Source of the DNA: Populus alba
Lineage: Eukaryota > Streptophyta > Magnoliopsida > Malpighiales > Salicaceae
DNA length: 64,000 nucleotides
NCBI RefSeq assembly: GCF_005239225.2
Contig: NC_133300.1
Location: 2,137,875 to 2,201,874, forward strand
Direction: 5' to 3'
Part shown: piece by piece, positions 44,263 to 55,355 of the stretch
Position numbering within the stretch: the stretch's first letter is position 1
Layout of the letters: every line of letters starts with the position of its first letter
Program-made: the position numbers and the translations under genes
Notes under the pieces: model-generated
What the model saw: only the letters and a program-made list of their open reading frames with translations
Database searches by the model: none
What the model was told of the DNA's origin: nothing

Positions 44263-45982
44263 GATGCCCCCCCTTTATAGAGCTTACGGAGCGAAGGTTT
44301 TGCGCAGTAAGTTTTATAAAGATAGTCCCAACTAAACTCCCGAAAACTGATCTGGTCGAAGCTTGATCGATCTGAAACTCTTTCTTTACAACAATCCTCT
44401 TCGGCCATCGGAATCCCATCTGGCAATTCCCTTTAACGAAAATGAAATATGAGGTCCCTTCTGGCGACCCCTTTTTGAAAAATATCGAAATGCGAGATCC
44501 CTTCTGGCGATCTCCTTTAATCAAACTTATAATCCCATCTGGGATTCCTATTAACAAACATGAAGTATGGGGTCCCATCCGGCGACCTCCCAAAATAGTG
44601 AAACGCGAAATCCCTTCTGGCGATTTCAAACAACCTGGAATCCCATCTGGCGATTCCTTTTAACCAACATTAAGTGTGAGTTCCCATCTGGCGACCTCTA
44701 CAATAGCGAAACACGAGATCCCTTCTGGCGATCTCAAGCAACCTGGAATCCCATCTGGCGACTCCTTTTAACCAACGTGAAGTGTGAGGTCCCATCTGGC
44801 GACCTCCACCATAGTGAAACACGAGATCCCTTCTGGCGATCTCAAGCAACCTGGAATCCCATCTGGCGACTCCTTTTAACCAACGTGAAGTGTGAGGTCC
44901 CATCTGGCGACCTCCACAATAGTGAAACACGAGATCCCTTCTGGCGATCTCAAACAACCTGGAATCCCATCTGGCGACTCCTTTTAACCAACATGAAGTG
45001 TGAGGTCCCATCTGGCGACCTCCACAATAGTGAAACACGAGATCCCTTCTGGCGATCTCAAACAACCTGGAATCCCATCTGGCGACTCCTTTTAACCAAC
45101 GTGAAGTGTGAGGTCCCATCTGGCGACCTCCACAATAGTGAAACACGAGATCCCTTCTGGCGATCTCAAGCAACCTGGAATCCCATCTGGCGATTCCCTT
45201 TTATTCAAAGCTGAAATATGAAGTCCCTTCTGGCGATCTTCATCGAAAAACGAGATCCCTTCTTGCGATCTCTTTTAACCAAACAACTTGGAATCCCATC
45301 TGACGATTCCCTTTTACCACTTGCTATCGATGTCGTTCTTCCTGCTGGCAGGGTCTGAAAAATATTATCTTCTCTTCTTTCTGTTCTAGACTCAACTCAA
45401 TGATTCTTTCTTTGTCCATAATATCGTTGGAATGCACTAAGATCTCCTCCTGTAACGATAAAAAAAACATACGTGCAATGACTTTATGATTAGATGCAAT
45501 GCATGCATTCGTACCTGGTTTTGAAACATAGGCCCCCATCCTCTTTTCTAGTTCACGAGACTCCCTCGTAACATGAGCTTGCTTTTGAAGTCGTATGCTG
45601 GATTCATCTCTCGTGTTGTCTTTTTATCATATTCTTGGAGAAGAAGTATTTGACTTTCCTCAAGTAATCCTTTTCTCAAAATGTAAGACTTGTTCTTGCC
45701 TTTATGTCATGCTTTTGTCAAATGCTTTAGCTTGGTTTTCAAATCTATAGGCTTCCGTAAAACTTTTCATAAAACATCTTGTATTGCCCCCGGTGTGGAG
45801 GTGTGATTTTTTTTTTTTGGGCTTTTATATAGAGAAGAAATTCGTCCAGTCGGTGCTAAACTTTTTAAATGAGTGAGGAGATGCAATGTTGGGATTAATG
45901 AAAAAATGATTGTTGTGAGATCAATGCACAAAAGGAAAGAAATCAATGGCCAAACTTTGCTTTATTGATTTAAGGAACTACA
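44263..45982 (-). mobile_element. 3' UTR of the deleted (left) element with ~108-bp tandem repeats
   Basis: A purine tract (minus strand AAAGGGGGGGCATC) borders the LTR. 44420-45325 holds about five units of 108-109 bp, each made of four sub-units around ATCCC(A/T)TCTGGCGA. The minus-strand core GGTCGCCAGATGGGA also occurs in the plus-strand element at 8846. 45340-45980 is unique 3' UTR up to the pol stop codon. A 215-codon plus-strand frame through the repeats is an artefact, since 108 is a multiple of three. Confidence 0.85.
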
Positions 45983-47436
45983 TCAAGCGTAATATCTTTT
46001 TACAGAGTCAGAATTCACAGGCCGAGCTAGGTCTTCTCCATCCATTCTAGCTAACTTCAACGCTCCTCCTGAGAATGCCTTTGTTACTACATAAGGACCC
46101 TCATAATTTGGTGCCCATTTGCTCTGATCATCTCCTGGTAATGACAATATTTTCTTCAATACTAGATCCCCTTCTTGAAACAAACGCGGTCTAACCTTCT
46201 TATCATACGCCTTAGCCATTGGTTTTTGATAAAGTTGGTGATGACATATTGCGGCCATCCTCTTCTCACTGATCAAGTTCAATTGCTCGTATCTCACTCT
46301 GGCCCACTCGGCCTCTTCTATCTCAGAATCTATTAACACTCTTAACGATGGGATTTCCACTTCCAAAGGCATCACTGCGTCCATACCGTACACCAAAGAA
46401 TATGGGGTAGTCCCTGTTGAGGTTCGAACTGCGGTGCGATATGCATGAAGGGCAAATGGTAACATCTCATGCCAATCCTTATAGGTGACTACCATCTTCT
46501 GAACAATCTTTTTGACATTCTTGTTAGCAGCTTCTACCGCCCCATTCATCTTTGGTCTATATGGCGAAGAATTGGAATGCTTGATTTTCCATTTAGTGCA
46601 GAGCTCTATTATCATCTTGCCGTTGAAATTCTGGGCATTATTAGTTATAATCTGTTCTGGGGGACCATACCGACATATCAAATCTCTCTCAATAAATTTC
46701 TTCACCACTTTTTGTGTCACATGAGCAAATGACCCGACTTCTACCCATTTTGTGAAGTAGTCAATAGCCACGAGGATAAATCTATGACCATTGCTCGCTT
46801 TTGGGTTTACAGGTCCAATCACATCAATTCCCCACATCGCGAAGGGCCATGGAGATGTTAAGTTAAACAGAGGAGCTGGTGGCATATTGACCTTATCACT
46901 GTAAATTTGACATTTGTGACATTTTCTGACATAGTCGATACAATCTTTTTCTAGTGTCATCCAAAAATAACCAGCCCTTTGGATTTTCCTTGCCATCATG
47001 TGCCCGCTAGCATGGGTTGAGCAAATCCCCTCATGGACCTCTCTTAATGCCTTTCTAGCATCTGCCTCATCCAAACACCTTAACAGGGTACCATCAATTG
47101 ATCTTTTATATAAAATCTCTCCATCTAAATAGAAGTCTATAGCCAACCTTCTCAAGGTTTTCTTATCCGTGTTAGAAGCTCCCACCGGATATTCCTGATT
47201 CTGCACAAGATTCTTGATATCGTAATACCAAGGTTGTCCGTCCATCTCTCCTTCAACTAAACAACAGTGCGCTGGATCATTTCTAATATTAATGTGTACT
47301 GGTTGTACCTTGCACTTGAGGTCAATGGTAGTCATAGCAGCTAGTGTGGCCAAAGCATCCGCAAAATGGTTCCCCTCCCTTCCTAGATGGGTGAATCTAA
47401 TTTCTTCAAATTCCTTTGCTAGCATGGATAGGTATT
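45983..47436 (-). pseudogene. Gypsy pol 3' fragment: end of second RNase H plus integrase
   Basis: Encodes a 480-residue open frame nearly identical to the C-terminal 480 residues of the pol at 51694-55215: the last part of the archaeal-type RNase H (FADALATLAAM), the HHCC zinc-binding region, the integrase core and C-terminus. The second catalytic Asp of the DDE triad, in TDNAQNF in the right-hand copy, reads TNNAQNF here, so the integrase would be inactive. Upstream (to the right) the coding sequence stops at GGTATTCC and joins directly to the primer site at 47437, so ~8.4 kb covering ORF1, gag, protease, RT and RNase H were deleted. Confidence 0.92.
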
Positions 47437-47453
47437 CCCCAGTGGAGTCGCCA
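47437..47453 (-). other. Primer-binding site, tRNA-Arg type (left element)
   Basis: Minus strand TGGCGACTCCACTGGGG, 3 nt from the LTR end. It is complementary to the 3' end of plant tRNA-Arg(ACG), as I recall that tRNA, and matches the primer type reported for Ogre elements. Confidence 0.75.
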
Positions 47454-48739
47454 TTCTGTCACACCCCCTCAAAAAATTTATAAAGGCACGACATCGGTTG
47501 GTGATTTTCGTTGTGTTCTGATGATTTGGTTCTTTGGAGTCGCCACCTAGTATTTGGTCACTAGGAACCCTAACTGGTCTTTCAGAGATTCTAGGGCAAG
47601 GGACTGGTTGCGTAAAGGGAAGGTACTAGCACCCCTAGTACGCCCTACCTAAGGTAAGCTGCTTGGTGTTTGGCTTGCTCTATAGTCTATGGTGTTGGTG
47701 TTTTCTAATCCCGTCAATTTATTTTAGATAGAAATCTAAGGAAATTCCATGTGCTATGAAAGTTCGTTTTTTTTTTTTTTCAAGAGTTGGCGACTCGTAA
47801 ATCGCAAGGAAAAGAGAAAGAAAAAAAACGAAGAAAATTTCACAAATCTTAAAAAAACAATTTTATACTTTTCACGACTCGTAAACCGTGGAGAAAAAAA
47901 AAATTGAAATGTTCTCGATCGCAACCAAAGCTTCTTTCAAACATGTGCGTTGATTTATTACTCCCGATAATATTTTGGATGTTCGTCCTTTTAAGGATTT
48001 CTTCATCCAAACATTAGCGGTGAACAATAACCACAACTTCTCCTCCCAAAATAAGATTTTTATAGTTTTTGGAATATTGGCCAATACCCTTTGGAGTTTT
48101 ACAAACAGGTTGTAAAATCCACAAATGCAAGAAAATGATTTGTGTTTAAGAAATCTATGCGAAAACACATTTTCAAAACTTCCAATGTTTTTTATATATA
48201 TAAAAAGATCATTCAAAACATGCTAGTGTATTGGCCGTATGCATGAAAACAAAAATTTTTTTTTTTATAAATATTTTTTTTTTTACGAAAACGGGTGTTT
48301 TTTAAACACTGAAATTATATCCCCATAGTATAAAAAATGCAAATCAATGTATATAAAAACCAACAATATATTTTATTTTTTTTTACTTTTCGGAAATTGT
48401 TTTTTTTTAAAAAAAATATATACACACACATGCATAATATAATAATATAATAATATAATATAATATATTTATAAATATATTAATATACTAACTGGGCTGG
48501 GCCGACCCAACTAAATGGGCCGGCCCCAGCCTGAAAGTCGTTGGGCCGAACTCGGCCCGAAAGGGATTGGGCCGAGTTCGGCCCCAAAAAAAAAACTACA
48601 TGGGTCTGGGCGGCACCGGCCCAGACCGCCGGGTTGGGCCACAATCCTTCTGGCCCGCCCCACATATTTCTGGGCCAGAAACCATCTGGCCCAGAGAAGA
48701 AAAATATTACAGCACGGGGGAATTATTTTCCCCCGCGCG

Positions 48740-48774
48740 CCTCCTGCATGCAGAACGATTCTGCATGCAGGAGG
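48740..48774. repeat. Hairpin in LTR 2, 16-bp arms
   Basis: CCTCCTGCATGCAGAA (48740-48755) and its exact complement (48759-48774) with a 3-nt loop. The longest of the LTR hairpins. Confidence 0.9.
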
Positions 48775-49127
48775 CCAACCTAACCCAGCTTCAGAAGAAC
48801 AAAAAAATTGCACGTGGAAAAGGATAGTGTACCTGGCGCAGCGGAGGCGACGGCTTACTGGTGGGGCTGCGGTGGTGGCGGTGGCAGCGGCTTAGCTCAC
48901 GGTGGTTTCCAAGTAAACCGGCGGCGTCCTCCTGCTTTTTGCTTGGTTTTCTCTTCTAAATTTCCCCAGCTTCAAACTTTTCAATCTTCTCTTGGTTTTT
49001 TGGATTCTCGTTGGCTCTCTCTCTCCTTGGTTGGGTGTTTCTCTCTCTTCCTCTCTCTCTTCGTTTTTTGTTTTCTTTCCGGTTCCCTCCTCTTTTCTCC
49101 TCCTTTCTTCTCACTTTGCTTCTTCTC

Positions 49128-49135
49128 TATTTATA
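49128..49135 (-). promoter_or_regulatory. TATA box of LTR 2
   Basis: TATAAATA on the minus strand in context TTGCCTATAAATAGAGAAG. Confidence 0.7.
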
Positions 49136-50159
49136 GGCAATATCGGGGCATGCATGGGGGAACAAGGCGTGCTGGTCGGTCGGTCGGCAGGCGCCGCTGC
49201 CAAGGTGCTTCTCTCGGGTTCGGTGGCGCGGCGGGTGGTCGGCCAGCGGCTTCGGTTTCGGGGGTCCCAAGGTGTGGGGCGTCGGGCCATGGCACGTGAG
49301 GAGAGAGGCGGGGACAAAAACCCCGGTTTTCCTCTCCTCTGCTACGCTTGCGGGGGGAGAAGAAGAAGAGAAACAGTGCCGTTCAAAACGGCACCGTTTG
49401 GTCTCTATTCTTTTTTTTTTTTTTTTTTTTTTAAATGCATGAAACGGCGTTGTTTTGGAGAAAACGCGCCGTTTCATTTAAATGTGGCGCCAGAAATGCG
49501 CCAACGTTCACATCGGTCCCCCAATTATTTTTGTTCCTTTCAATTGCGTCCCTGCCAATTTCGGTCTTGTCCGCCAAGTTGGTCGCCTTTTCCACTTTGG
49601 TCCTTGGCCTCTAAATTATGCAATTTAGCCCTCAATTGATCAATAAACTTCCAATTTCTTCAATTAGGCCCCTCAATCAATTCCAAACAGCCCCCCTATC
49701 TTTGCGCCTTTTCCAAATTGGTCCCTGGTTTCGGATTTTCACAATTAAACCCCTAATTGGCCATTAAACTTCAATATTTATGCAATTAAGCCCCTGATTT
49801 GACTTAATAAATTCCTAAAAATCATAATTTGGCCCCAGAACTTTAATTTCTTCAATTTAAAGCCCAAATTGACTTAAAAATCAATTTTCTTGCAATCAAA
49901 TCCCCTATAAATCCAATAAAAAATCAATTAAACCCATAAACATCCAAATTTGGGCTTCTCTCCTCAAAATTCAAAATTTCCTTCTTAATAGGGTTCTCAT
50001 CCTTCAAGAATATATTGTCAAAAATCCAATCTTTGTATCTTTATACTCCTTGACCAATTTTCTGACCATTTTCCGAGCGCTTCTGCCTCTTGTCATTTTT
50101 CTAACCTTCTTTGGCTATTTATTTTATTTTTTGCGGGGACCCAAAAATGGGTTACAACA

Positions 50160-51693
50160 GATGCCCCCTCTTTATAGAGCTTACGAAGCGAAGGTTTTGC
50201 GCAGTAAGTTTTATAAAGATAGTCCCAACTAAACTCCCGAAAACTGATCTGGTCGAAGCTTGATCGATCTGAAACTCTTTCTTTACAACAATCCTCTTCG
50301 GCCATCGGAATCCCATCTGGCAATTCTCATTAACGAAAATGAAATATGGGGTCCCTTCTGGCGACCCCTTTTGACAAATATCAAAATGCAAGATCCCTTC
50401 TGGCGATCTCCTTTAATCAAACTTAGAATCCCATCTGGGATTCCTATTAACAAACATGAAGTACGAGGTCCCATCCGGCGACCTCCCAAAATAGTGAAAC
50501 ACGAAATCCCTTCTGGCGATTTCAAACAACCTGGAATCCCATCCGGCGACTCCTTTTAACCAACGTGAAGTGTGAGGTCCCATCTGGCGACCTCCATAAT
50601 AGTGAAACATGAGATCCCTTCTGGCGATCTCAAACAACCTGGAATCCCATCTGGCGATTCCTTTTAACCAACGTGAAGTGTGAGGTCCCATCTGGCGACC
50701 TCCATAATAGTGAAACATGAGATCCCTTCTAGCGATCTCAAGCAACCTGGAATCCCATCTGGCGATTCCTTTTAACCAACATGAAATACGAGGTCCCATC
50801 TGGCGACCTCCAAATAGTGAAACACGAGATCCCTTCTGGCGATCTCAAACAACCTGGAATCCCATCTGGCGATTCCTTTTAACCAACGTGAAGTGTGAGG
50901 TCCCATCTGGCGACCTCCATAATAGTGAAACATGAGATCCCTTCTGGCGATCTCAAACAACCTGGAATCCCATCTGGCGATTTCTTTTAACCAACAAAGT
51001 GTGGGGTCCCATCTGGCGATTCCTTTTAACCAATTGATATCGATGTCGTTCTTCCTGCTGGCAGGGTTTGAAAAATATTATCTTATCTTGTTGTTCTAGA
51101 CTCAACTCAATGATTCTTCCGTCGTCCACAATCCCGTTGGAATGCACTAAGATCTCTTCCTGTAACGATAAAAACATACGTGCAATGATTTTATGATTAG
51201 ATGCAATGCATGCATTCGTACCTGGTTTTGAAACATAGGCCCCCCATCCTCTTTTCTAGTTCACGAGACTCCCTCGTAACATGAGCTTGCTTTTGAAGTC
51301 GTACGCTGGATTCATCTCTCGTGTTGTCTTTTTATCATATTCTTGGAGAAGAAGTATTTGACTTTCCTCAAGTAATCCTTTTCTCAAAAATGTAAGACTT
51401 GTTCTTGCCTCTTATGTCATTGCTTTTGTCAAATGCTTTAGCTTGGTTTTCAAATCTATAGCTTCCGTGTAAAACTTTTCATAAAAACATCTTGTATTGC
51501 CCCAGTGTAGAGGTGTGATCCTAGTTTGAGCTTTTATATAGAGAAGAAATTCGCTCAGTCGATGCTAAACTTTTTAAATGAGTGAGGAGATGCACTGTTA
51601 GGATTTAATGCAAAAAATGATTGTTGTGAGATCAATGCACAAAAGGAAAGAAATCAATGGCCAAACTTTGCTTTATTGATTTAAGGAACTACA
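50160..51693 (-). mobile_element. 3' UTR of the right-hand element with ~108-bp tandem repeats
   Basis: Minus-strand AAAGAGGGGGCATC polypurine tract at 50160-50173, then tandem repeats 50310-51030 with the same unit as at 44420-45325 (CCCATCTGGCGACCTCC, CGAGATCCCTTCTGGCGATC). Unit number and some spacers differ between the two 3' UTRs. 51040-51693 is unique sequence leading to the pol stop codon. No gene. Confidence 0.85.
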
Positions 51694-54600
51694 TCAAGCG
51701 TAATATCTTTTTACAGAGTCAGAATTCACAGGCCGAGCTAGGTCTTCTCCATCCATTCTAGCTAACTTCAACGCTCCTCCTGAGAATGCCTTTGTTACTA
51801 CATAAGGACCCTCATAATTTGGTGCCCATTTGCTTTGATCATCTCCGGGTAATGACAATATTTTCTTCAATACTAGATCCCCTTCTTGAAACAAACGCGG
51901 TCTAACCTTCTTATCATACGTCTTAGCCATTCGTTTCTGGTAAAGTTGGTGATGACATATTGCGGCCATCCTCTTCTCACTGATCAAGTTCAATTGCTCG
52001 TATCTCGCTCTGGCCCACTCGACCTCTTCTATCTCAGAATCTATTAACACTCTTAACGATGGGATTTCCACTTCCAAAGGCATCACTGCGTCCATACCGT
52101 ACACCAAAGAATATGGGGTAGTCTCTGTTGAGGTTCGAACTGCGGTGCGATATGCATGAAGGGCAAATGGTAACATCTCATGCCAATCCTTATAGGTGAC
52201 TACCATCTTCTGAACAATCTTTTTGACATTCTTGTTAGCAGCTTCTACCGCCCCATTCATCTTTGGTCTATATGGCGAAGAATTGGAATGCTTGATTATC
52301 CATTTAGTGCAGAGTTCTATTATCATCTTGCCGTTGAAATTCTGGGCATTATCAGTTATAATCTGTTCTGGGGGACCATACCGACATATCAAATCTCTCT
52401 CAATAAATTTCTTCACCACTTTTTGTGTCACATGAGCAAATGACCCGGCTTCTACCCATTTTGTGAAGTAGTCAATAGCCACGAGGATAAATCTATGACC
52501 ATTGCTCGCTTTTGGGTTTACAGGTCCAATCACATCAATTCCCCACATCGCGAAGGGCCATGGAGATGTTAAGTTAAACAGAGGAGCTGGTGGCATATTG
52601 ACCTTGTCGCTGTAAATTTGACATTTGTGACATTTTCTGACATAGTCGATACAATCTTTTTCTAGTGTCATCCAAAAATAACCAGCCCTTTGGATTTTCC
52701 TTGCCATTATGGGCCCACTAGCATGGGTTGAGCAAATCCCCTCATGGACCTCTCTTAATGCCTTTCTAGCATCTGCCTCATCTAAACACCTTAACAGGGT
52801 TCCATCAAATGATCTTTTATATAAAATCTCTCCATCTAAATAGAAGTCTATAGCCAACCTTCTCAAGGTTTTCTTATCCGTTTTAGAAGCTCCCACCGGA
52901 TATTCCTGATTCTGCACAAGATTCTTGATATCGTAATACCAAGGTTGTCCGTCCATCTCTCCTTCAACTAAACAACAGTGCGCTGGATCATTTCTAATAT
53001 CAATGTGTACCGGTTGTACCTTGCATTTGAGGTCAATGGTAGTCATAGCAGCTAGTGTGGCCAAAGCATCCGCAAAATGGTTCCCCTCCCTTCCTAGATG
53101 GGTGAATCTAATTTCTTCAAATTCCTTTGCTAGCATGGATAGGTATTCCTGGTACGGCCTCAACTTTTCCTCTTTGGTTTGCCATTCCCCTTTGACCTGG
53201 CAGATGATCAACATTGAATCCCCATATACATCTATCTTCTTTATCTTCAACTCCAATGCCGCTTCTAAACCGAGTATACAAGCTTCGTACTCAGCTGTAT
53301 TGTTGGTGCACTCGAAATGTAGTTTGACCGAAACTGGGTACTGTTTCTTATTAGGAGAGATTATTACCGCCCCTGCCCCGTTACCATATACATTTACTGC
53401 CCCGTCAAAAAACATGGTCCACCAATCTGTCTTCTCTTCTTCCTTTTCTATTGACGATATATCTTCATCAGGGAAATCAAAATCCAAAGGTTCGTAATCT
53501 TCAACAGCATTATCGGCCAAATGGTCTGCAATGGCACTCCCTTTTACGGCTTTCCTTGTCATGTACACTATGTCATATTCTGCTAATAAAACCTGCCACC
53601 TTGCAATTCGACTTGAGAGAAAAGGCTTATTACAAATATACCTCAGGGGATCCAATTTTGAAATCAACCAAGTGGTATAGTATAACATGTAATGTCGCAA
53701 CCTCTTTGCCGCCCACACCAACGCACAACAAAGTTTTTCTATTTCCGTGTATCCGGACTCACATTCAGTGAATTTCTTACTCAAGTAATAAATAGCTCTT
53801 TCCTTCCTTCCGGTTTCATCATGCTGACCCAATACACATCCCATGGCTACTTTAGTTACGGTTAGATATAATACTAGAGGTTTCCCTGATACAGGAGGCA
53901 CCAGTAAAGGTGGATTTTGTAAATAATGCTTGATTTTATTGAATGCCTCCTCACACTCCTCGTTCCAGGTTCCAGGATTCTTTTTCCTTAGTAGTCGGAA
54001 TATAGGCTCGCATGTTGTTGTTAGCTGAGCTATAAATCGAGCAATGTAGTTCAACCTTCCTAAGAATCCCCTTACTTCTTTCTCCGTCGTAGGGGATGAC
54101 ATAGCTTGAATGGCTCTTACTTTGTCTGGATCCACCTCTATACCTCTATCGCTTACCACAAATCCCAACAGCTTGCCCGACTTAACTCCGAATGAACATT
54201 TTGCAGGATTAAGCCTTAGTTCATACTTCCTCAACCTCTCAAATAACTTCCTCAAAACTTCCACATGATCCTGTCCCTTTTTAGACTTGGCAATCATATC
54301 ATCTACATACACCTCAATTTCTTTATGCATCATGTCGTGGAATAGAGTCACCATTGCTCTTTGATTTGTGGCACCTGCGTTCTTTAACCCAAATGGCATG
54401 ACCTTGTAGCAGTAGGTCCCCCAAGGTGTGACGAAAGTTGTTTTCGCCTTATCCTCGGGAGCCATTTTTATTTGATTGTATCCTGAAAAACCGTCCATAA
54501 AGGAATAAGTGGAACTTCGGGCAGCGTTATCCACTAAAACATCTATGTGTGGTAGAGGAAAATCATCCTTAGGACTAGCTCTATTCAAATTCCGAAAATC

Positions 54601-55215
54601 TACACAAACTCTAATCTTCCCTACCTTCTTAGGCACCACAACAATGTTAGATACCCATTGCGGATATCTAACTACTTCTAGAAAGCCAGCATCCCATTGC
54701 TTTTCGAGTTCTGCCTTGACCTTGATCCAGACGTCCGGGTGGGCCCTCCTCAGTTTCTGCTTGACTGGCTTATACCCTTCTTCCAACGGTATCTTGTGTT
54801 CTACAATACTTGTATCCAAACCGGGCATATCTTCATATGACCAAGCAAAGACATCCGAATATTCTTGTAATAGGGTGATCAGTTTTATCCTTTGTTCAGA
54901 AGTAATTAAGGTACCTATTTTCAACTCTTTCCTGAGCTGACCATTGCCCACATTGATAGTTTCGAGTTCCTCGGTGGCAGGCTTCCAAGTCTGTTCCTGT
55001 TGTTCTACTAGCCTGGTGAATTCACTGATATTGCTTTCATCCCACTCTTCTTCTTCCATAGATATTACATGCTCGTTCAAGTTTGGCCATTTATTCTTGA
55101 TGCTAGATGTATGTGATGTTGTAGGAGATCCGCTTTCAGGATTCCTGAAAGCGGGAAGTGCTTGGTGTAAATGCATATATAAATAAACAATTTTTGAAAA
55201 AGTGCATGATCTCAC
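51694..55215 (-). CDS. Ty3/gypsy (Tat/Ogre-like) polyprotein: RT, RNase H, second RNase H, integrase
   Basis: A 1173-codon frame. RT spans about 150-410 with FRNLN, FMDGFSGYNQI (Asp ~241) and YVDDM (303-307). The resident RNase H (about 445-570) starts LYLTVTKVA, without the usual first catalytic Asp. A second, archaeal-type RNase H follows (598-725) with D604 (FFDGA), E642 (NNTAEYEA), D666 (YGDSM) and D716 (FADAL). Integrase has H824, H831, C862, C865, then D894, D955 and E991, spaced D-35-E. The double RNase H marks the Tat branch. The enzyme copies element RNA into DNA and inserts it. All key integrase and RT residues are present, but upstream ORFs are broken, so the element needs help to move. 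The first ~24 codons belong to an intron (55145-55355); the true exon starts at 55144. Confidence 0.93.
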   Translation of the reverse strand: MRSCTFSKIVYLYMHLHQALPAFRNPESGSPTTSHTSSIKNKWPNLNEHVISMEEEEWDESNISEFTRLVEQQEQTWKPATEELETINVGNGQLRKELKIGTLITSEQRIKLITLLQEYSDVFAWSYEDMPGLDTSIVEHKIPLEEGYKPVKQKLRRAHPDVWIKVKAELEKQWDAGFLEVVRYPQWVSNIVVVPKKVGKIRVCVDFRNLNRASPKDDFPLPHIDVLVDNAARSSTYSFMDGFSGYNQIKMAPEDKAKTTFVTPWGTYCYKVMPFGLKNAGATNQRAMVTLFHDMMHKEIEVYVDDMIAKSKKGQDHVEVLRKLFERLRKYELRLNPAKCSFGVKSGKLLGFVVSDRGIEVDPDKVRAIQAMSSPTTEKEVRGFLGRLNYIARFIAQLTTTCEPIFRLLRKKNPGTWNEECEEAFNKIKHYLQNPPLLVPPVSGKPLVLYLTVTKVAMGCVLGQHDETGRKERAIYYLSKKFTECESGYTEIEKLCCALVWAAKRLRHYMLYYTTWLISKLDPLRYICNKPFLSSRIARWQVLLAEYDIVYMTRKAVKGSAIADHLADNAVEDYEPLDFDFPDEDISSIEKEEEKTDWWTMFFDGAVNVYGNGAGAVIISPNKKQYPVSVKLHFECTNNTAEYEACILGLEAALELKIKKIDVYGDSMLIICQVKGEWQTKEEKLRPYQEYLSMLAKEFEEIRFTHLGREGNHFADALATLAAMTTIDLKCKVQPVHIDIRNDPAHCCLVEGEMDGQPWYYDIKNLVQNQEYPVGASKTDKKTLRRLAIDFYLDGEILYKRSFDGTLLRCLDEADARKALREVHEGICSTHASGPIMARKIQRAGYFWMTLEKDCIDYVRKCHKCQIYSDKVNMPPAPLFNLTSPWPFAMWGIDVIGPVNPKASNGHRFILVAIDYFTKWVEAGSFAHVTQKVVKKFIERDLICRYGPPEQIITDNAQNFNGKMIIELCTKWIIKHSNSSPYRPKMNGAVEAANKNVKKIVQKMVVTYKDWHEMLPFALHAYRTAVRTSTETTPYSLVYGMDAVMPLEVEIPSLRVLIDSEIEEVEWARARYEQLNLISEKRMAAICHHQLYQKRMAKTYDKKVRPRLFQEGDLVLKKILSLPGDDQSKWAPNYEGPYVVTKAFSGGALKLARMDGEDLARPVNSDSVKRYYA

Positions 55216-55355
55216 ATTTATTCAAAGGGAAAAGGTGGGCTCCATAACAAACATAGAATCTAGCTGACATCATGAGCCTCGATTGTCAACTAGAGAAAAT
55301 AAAGCAAGCATAAGCAAATGACAAAAACATTCTAAGGCAAACAAAGTTGGTTTAC
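55145..55355 (-). other. Putative 211-bp intron between protease and RT
   Basis: On the minus strand a donor AAAAT|GTAAAC at 55355 and acceptor CCGCTTTCAG|GAAT ending at 55145 bound an AT/T-rich stretch. The upstream frame ends VFKM then TAA inside the donor; splicing joins AT + G and continues NPESGSPT in frame with pol. The position is the same as the intron described in Ogre elements. Phase match is seen directly; splicing itself is inferred. Confidence 0.65.

Larger units (their letters stand above)
47457..50159 (-). mobile_element. LTR 2 (family A), central, shared by two internal regions
   Basis: Edges TGTCACACCC at 47457 and GGTTACAACA at 50159; 2703 bp. Left neighbour is a primer site (so it acts as 5' LTR of the left element) and right neighbour is a polypurine tract (so it acts as 3' LTR of the right element). 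No target duplication flanks it. It has a ~75-bp segment (about 47717-47792) missing from LTRs 1 and 3, and distinct GGCCGGCCCC-region sequence (48490-48700). TATA box at 49128-49135, hairpin 48740-48774, AACGG cluster 49378-49480. Inner frames up to 215 codons are not genes. Confidence 0.92.

Noticed and set aside
44567..45214. 215-codon plus-strand frame and matching minus-strand frames through the NPIWRxxxTN-type repeats
   Set aside because: The repeat unit is a multiple of three, so several frames stay open on both strands. There is no start context or homology, and the DNA is the 3' UTR satellite of the retroelement.
47437..47453. tRNA-like sequence ending in CCA on the plus strand
   Set aside because: Only the 17-nt primer-binding site is present; there is no cloverleaf.
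48992..49639. 215-codon frame in LTR 2 (similar ones at 43053-43742 and 63185-63670)
   Set aside because: The frames lie in LTR promoter DNA, run through homopolymers that differ between the three LTRs, and have no recognised domain.
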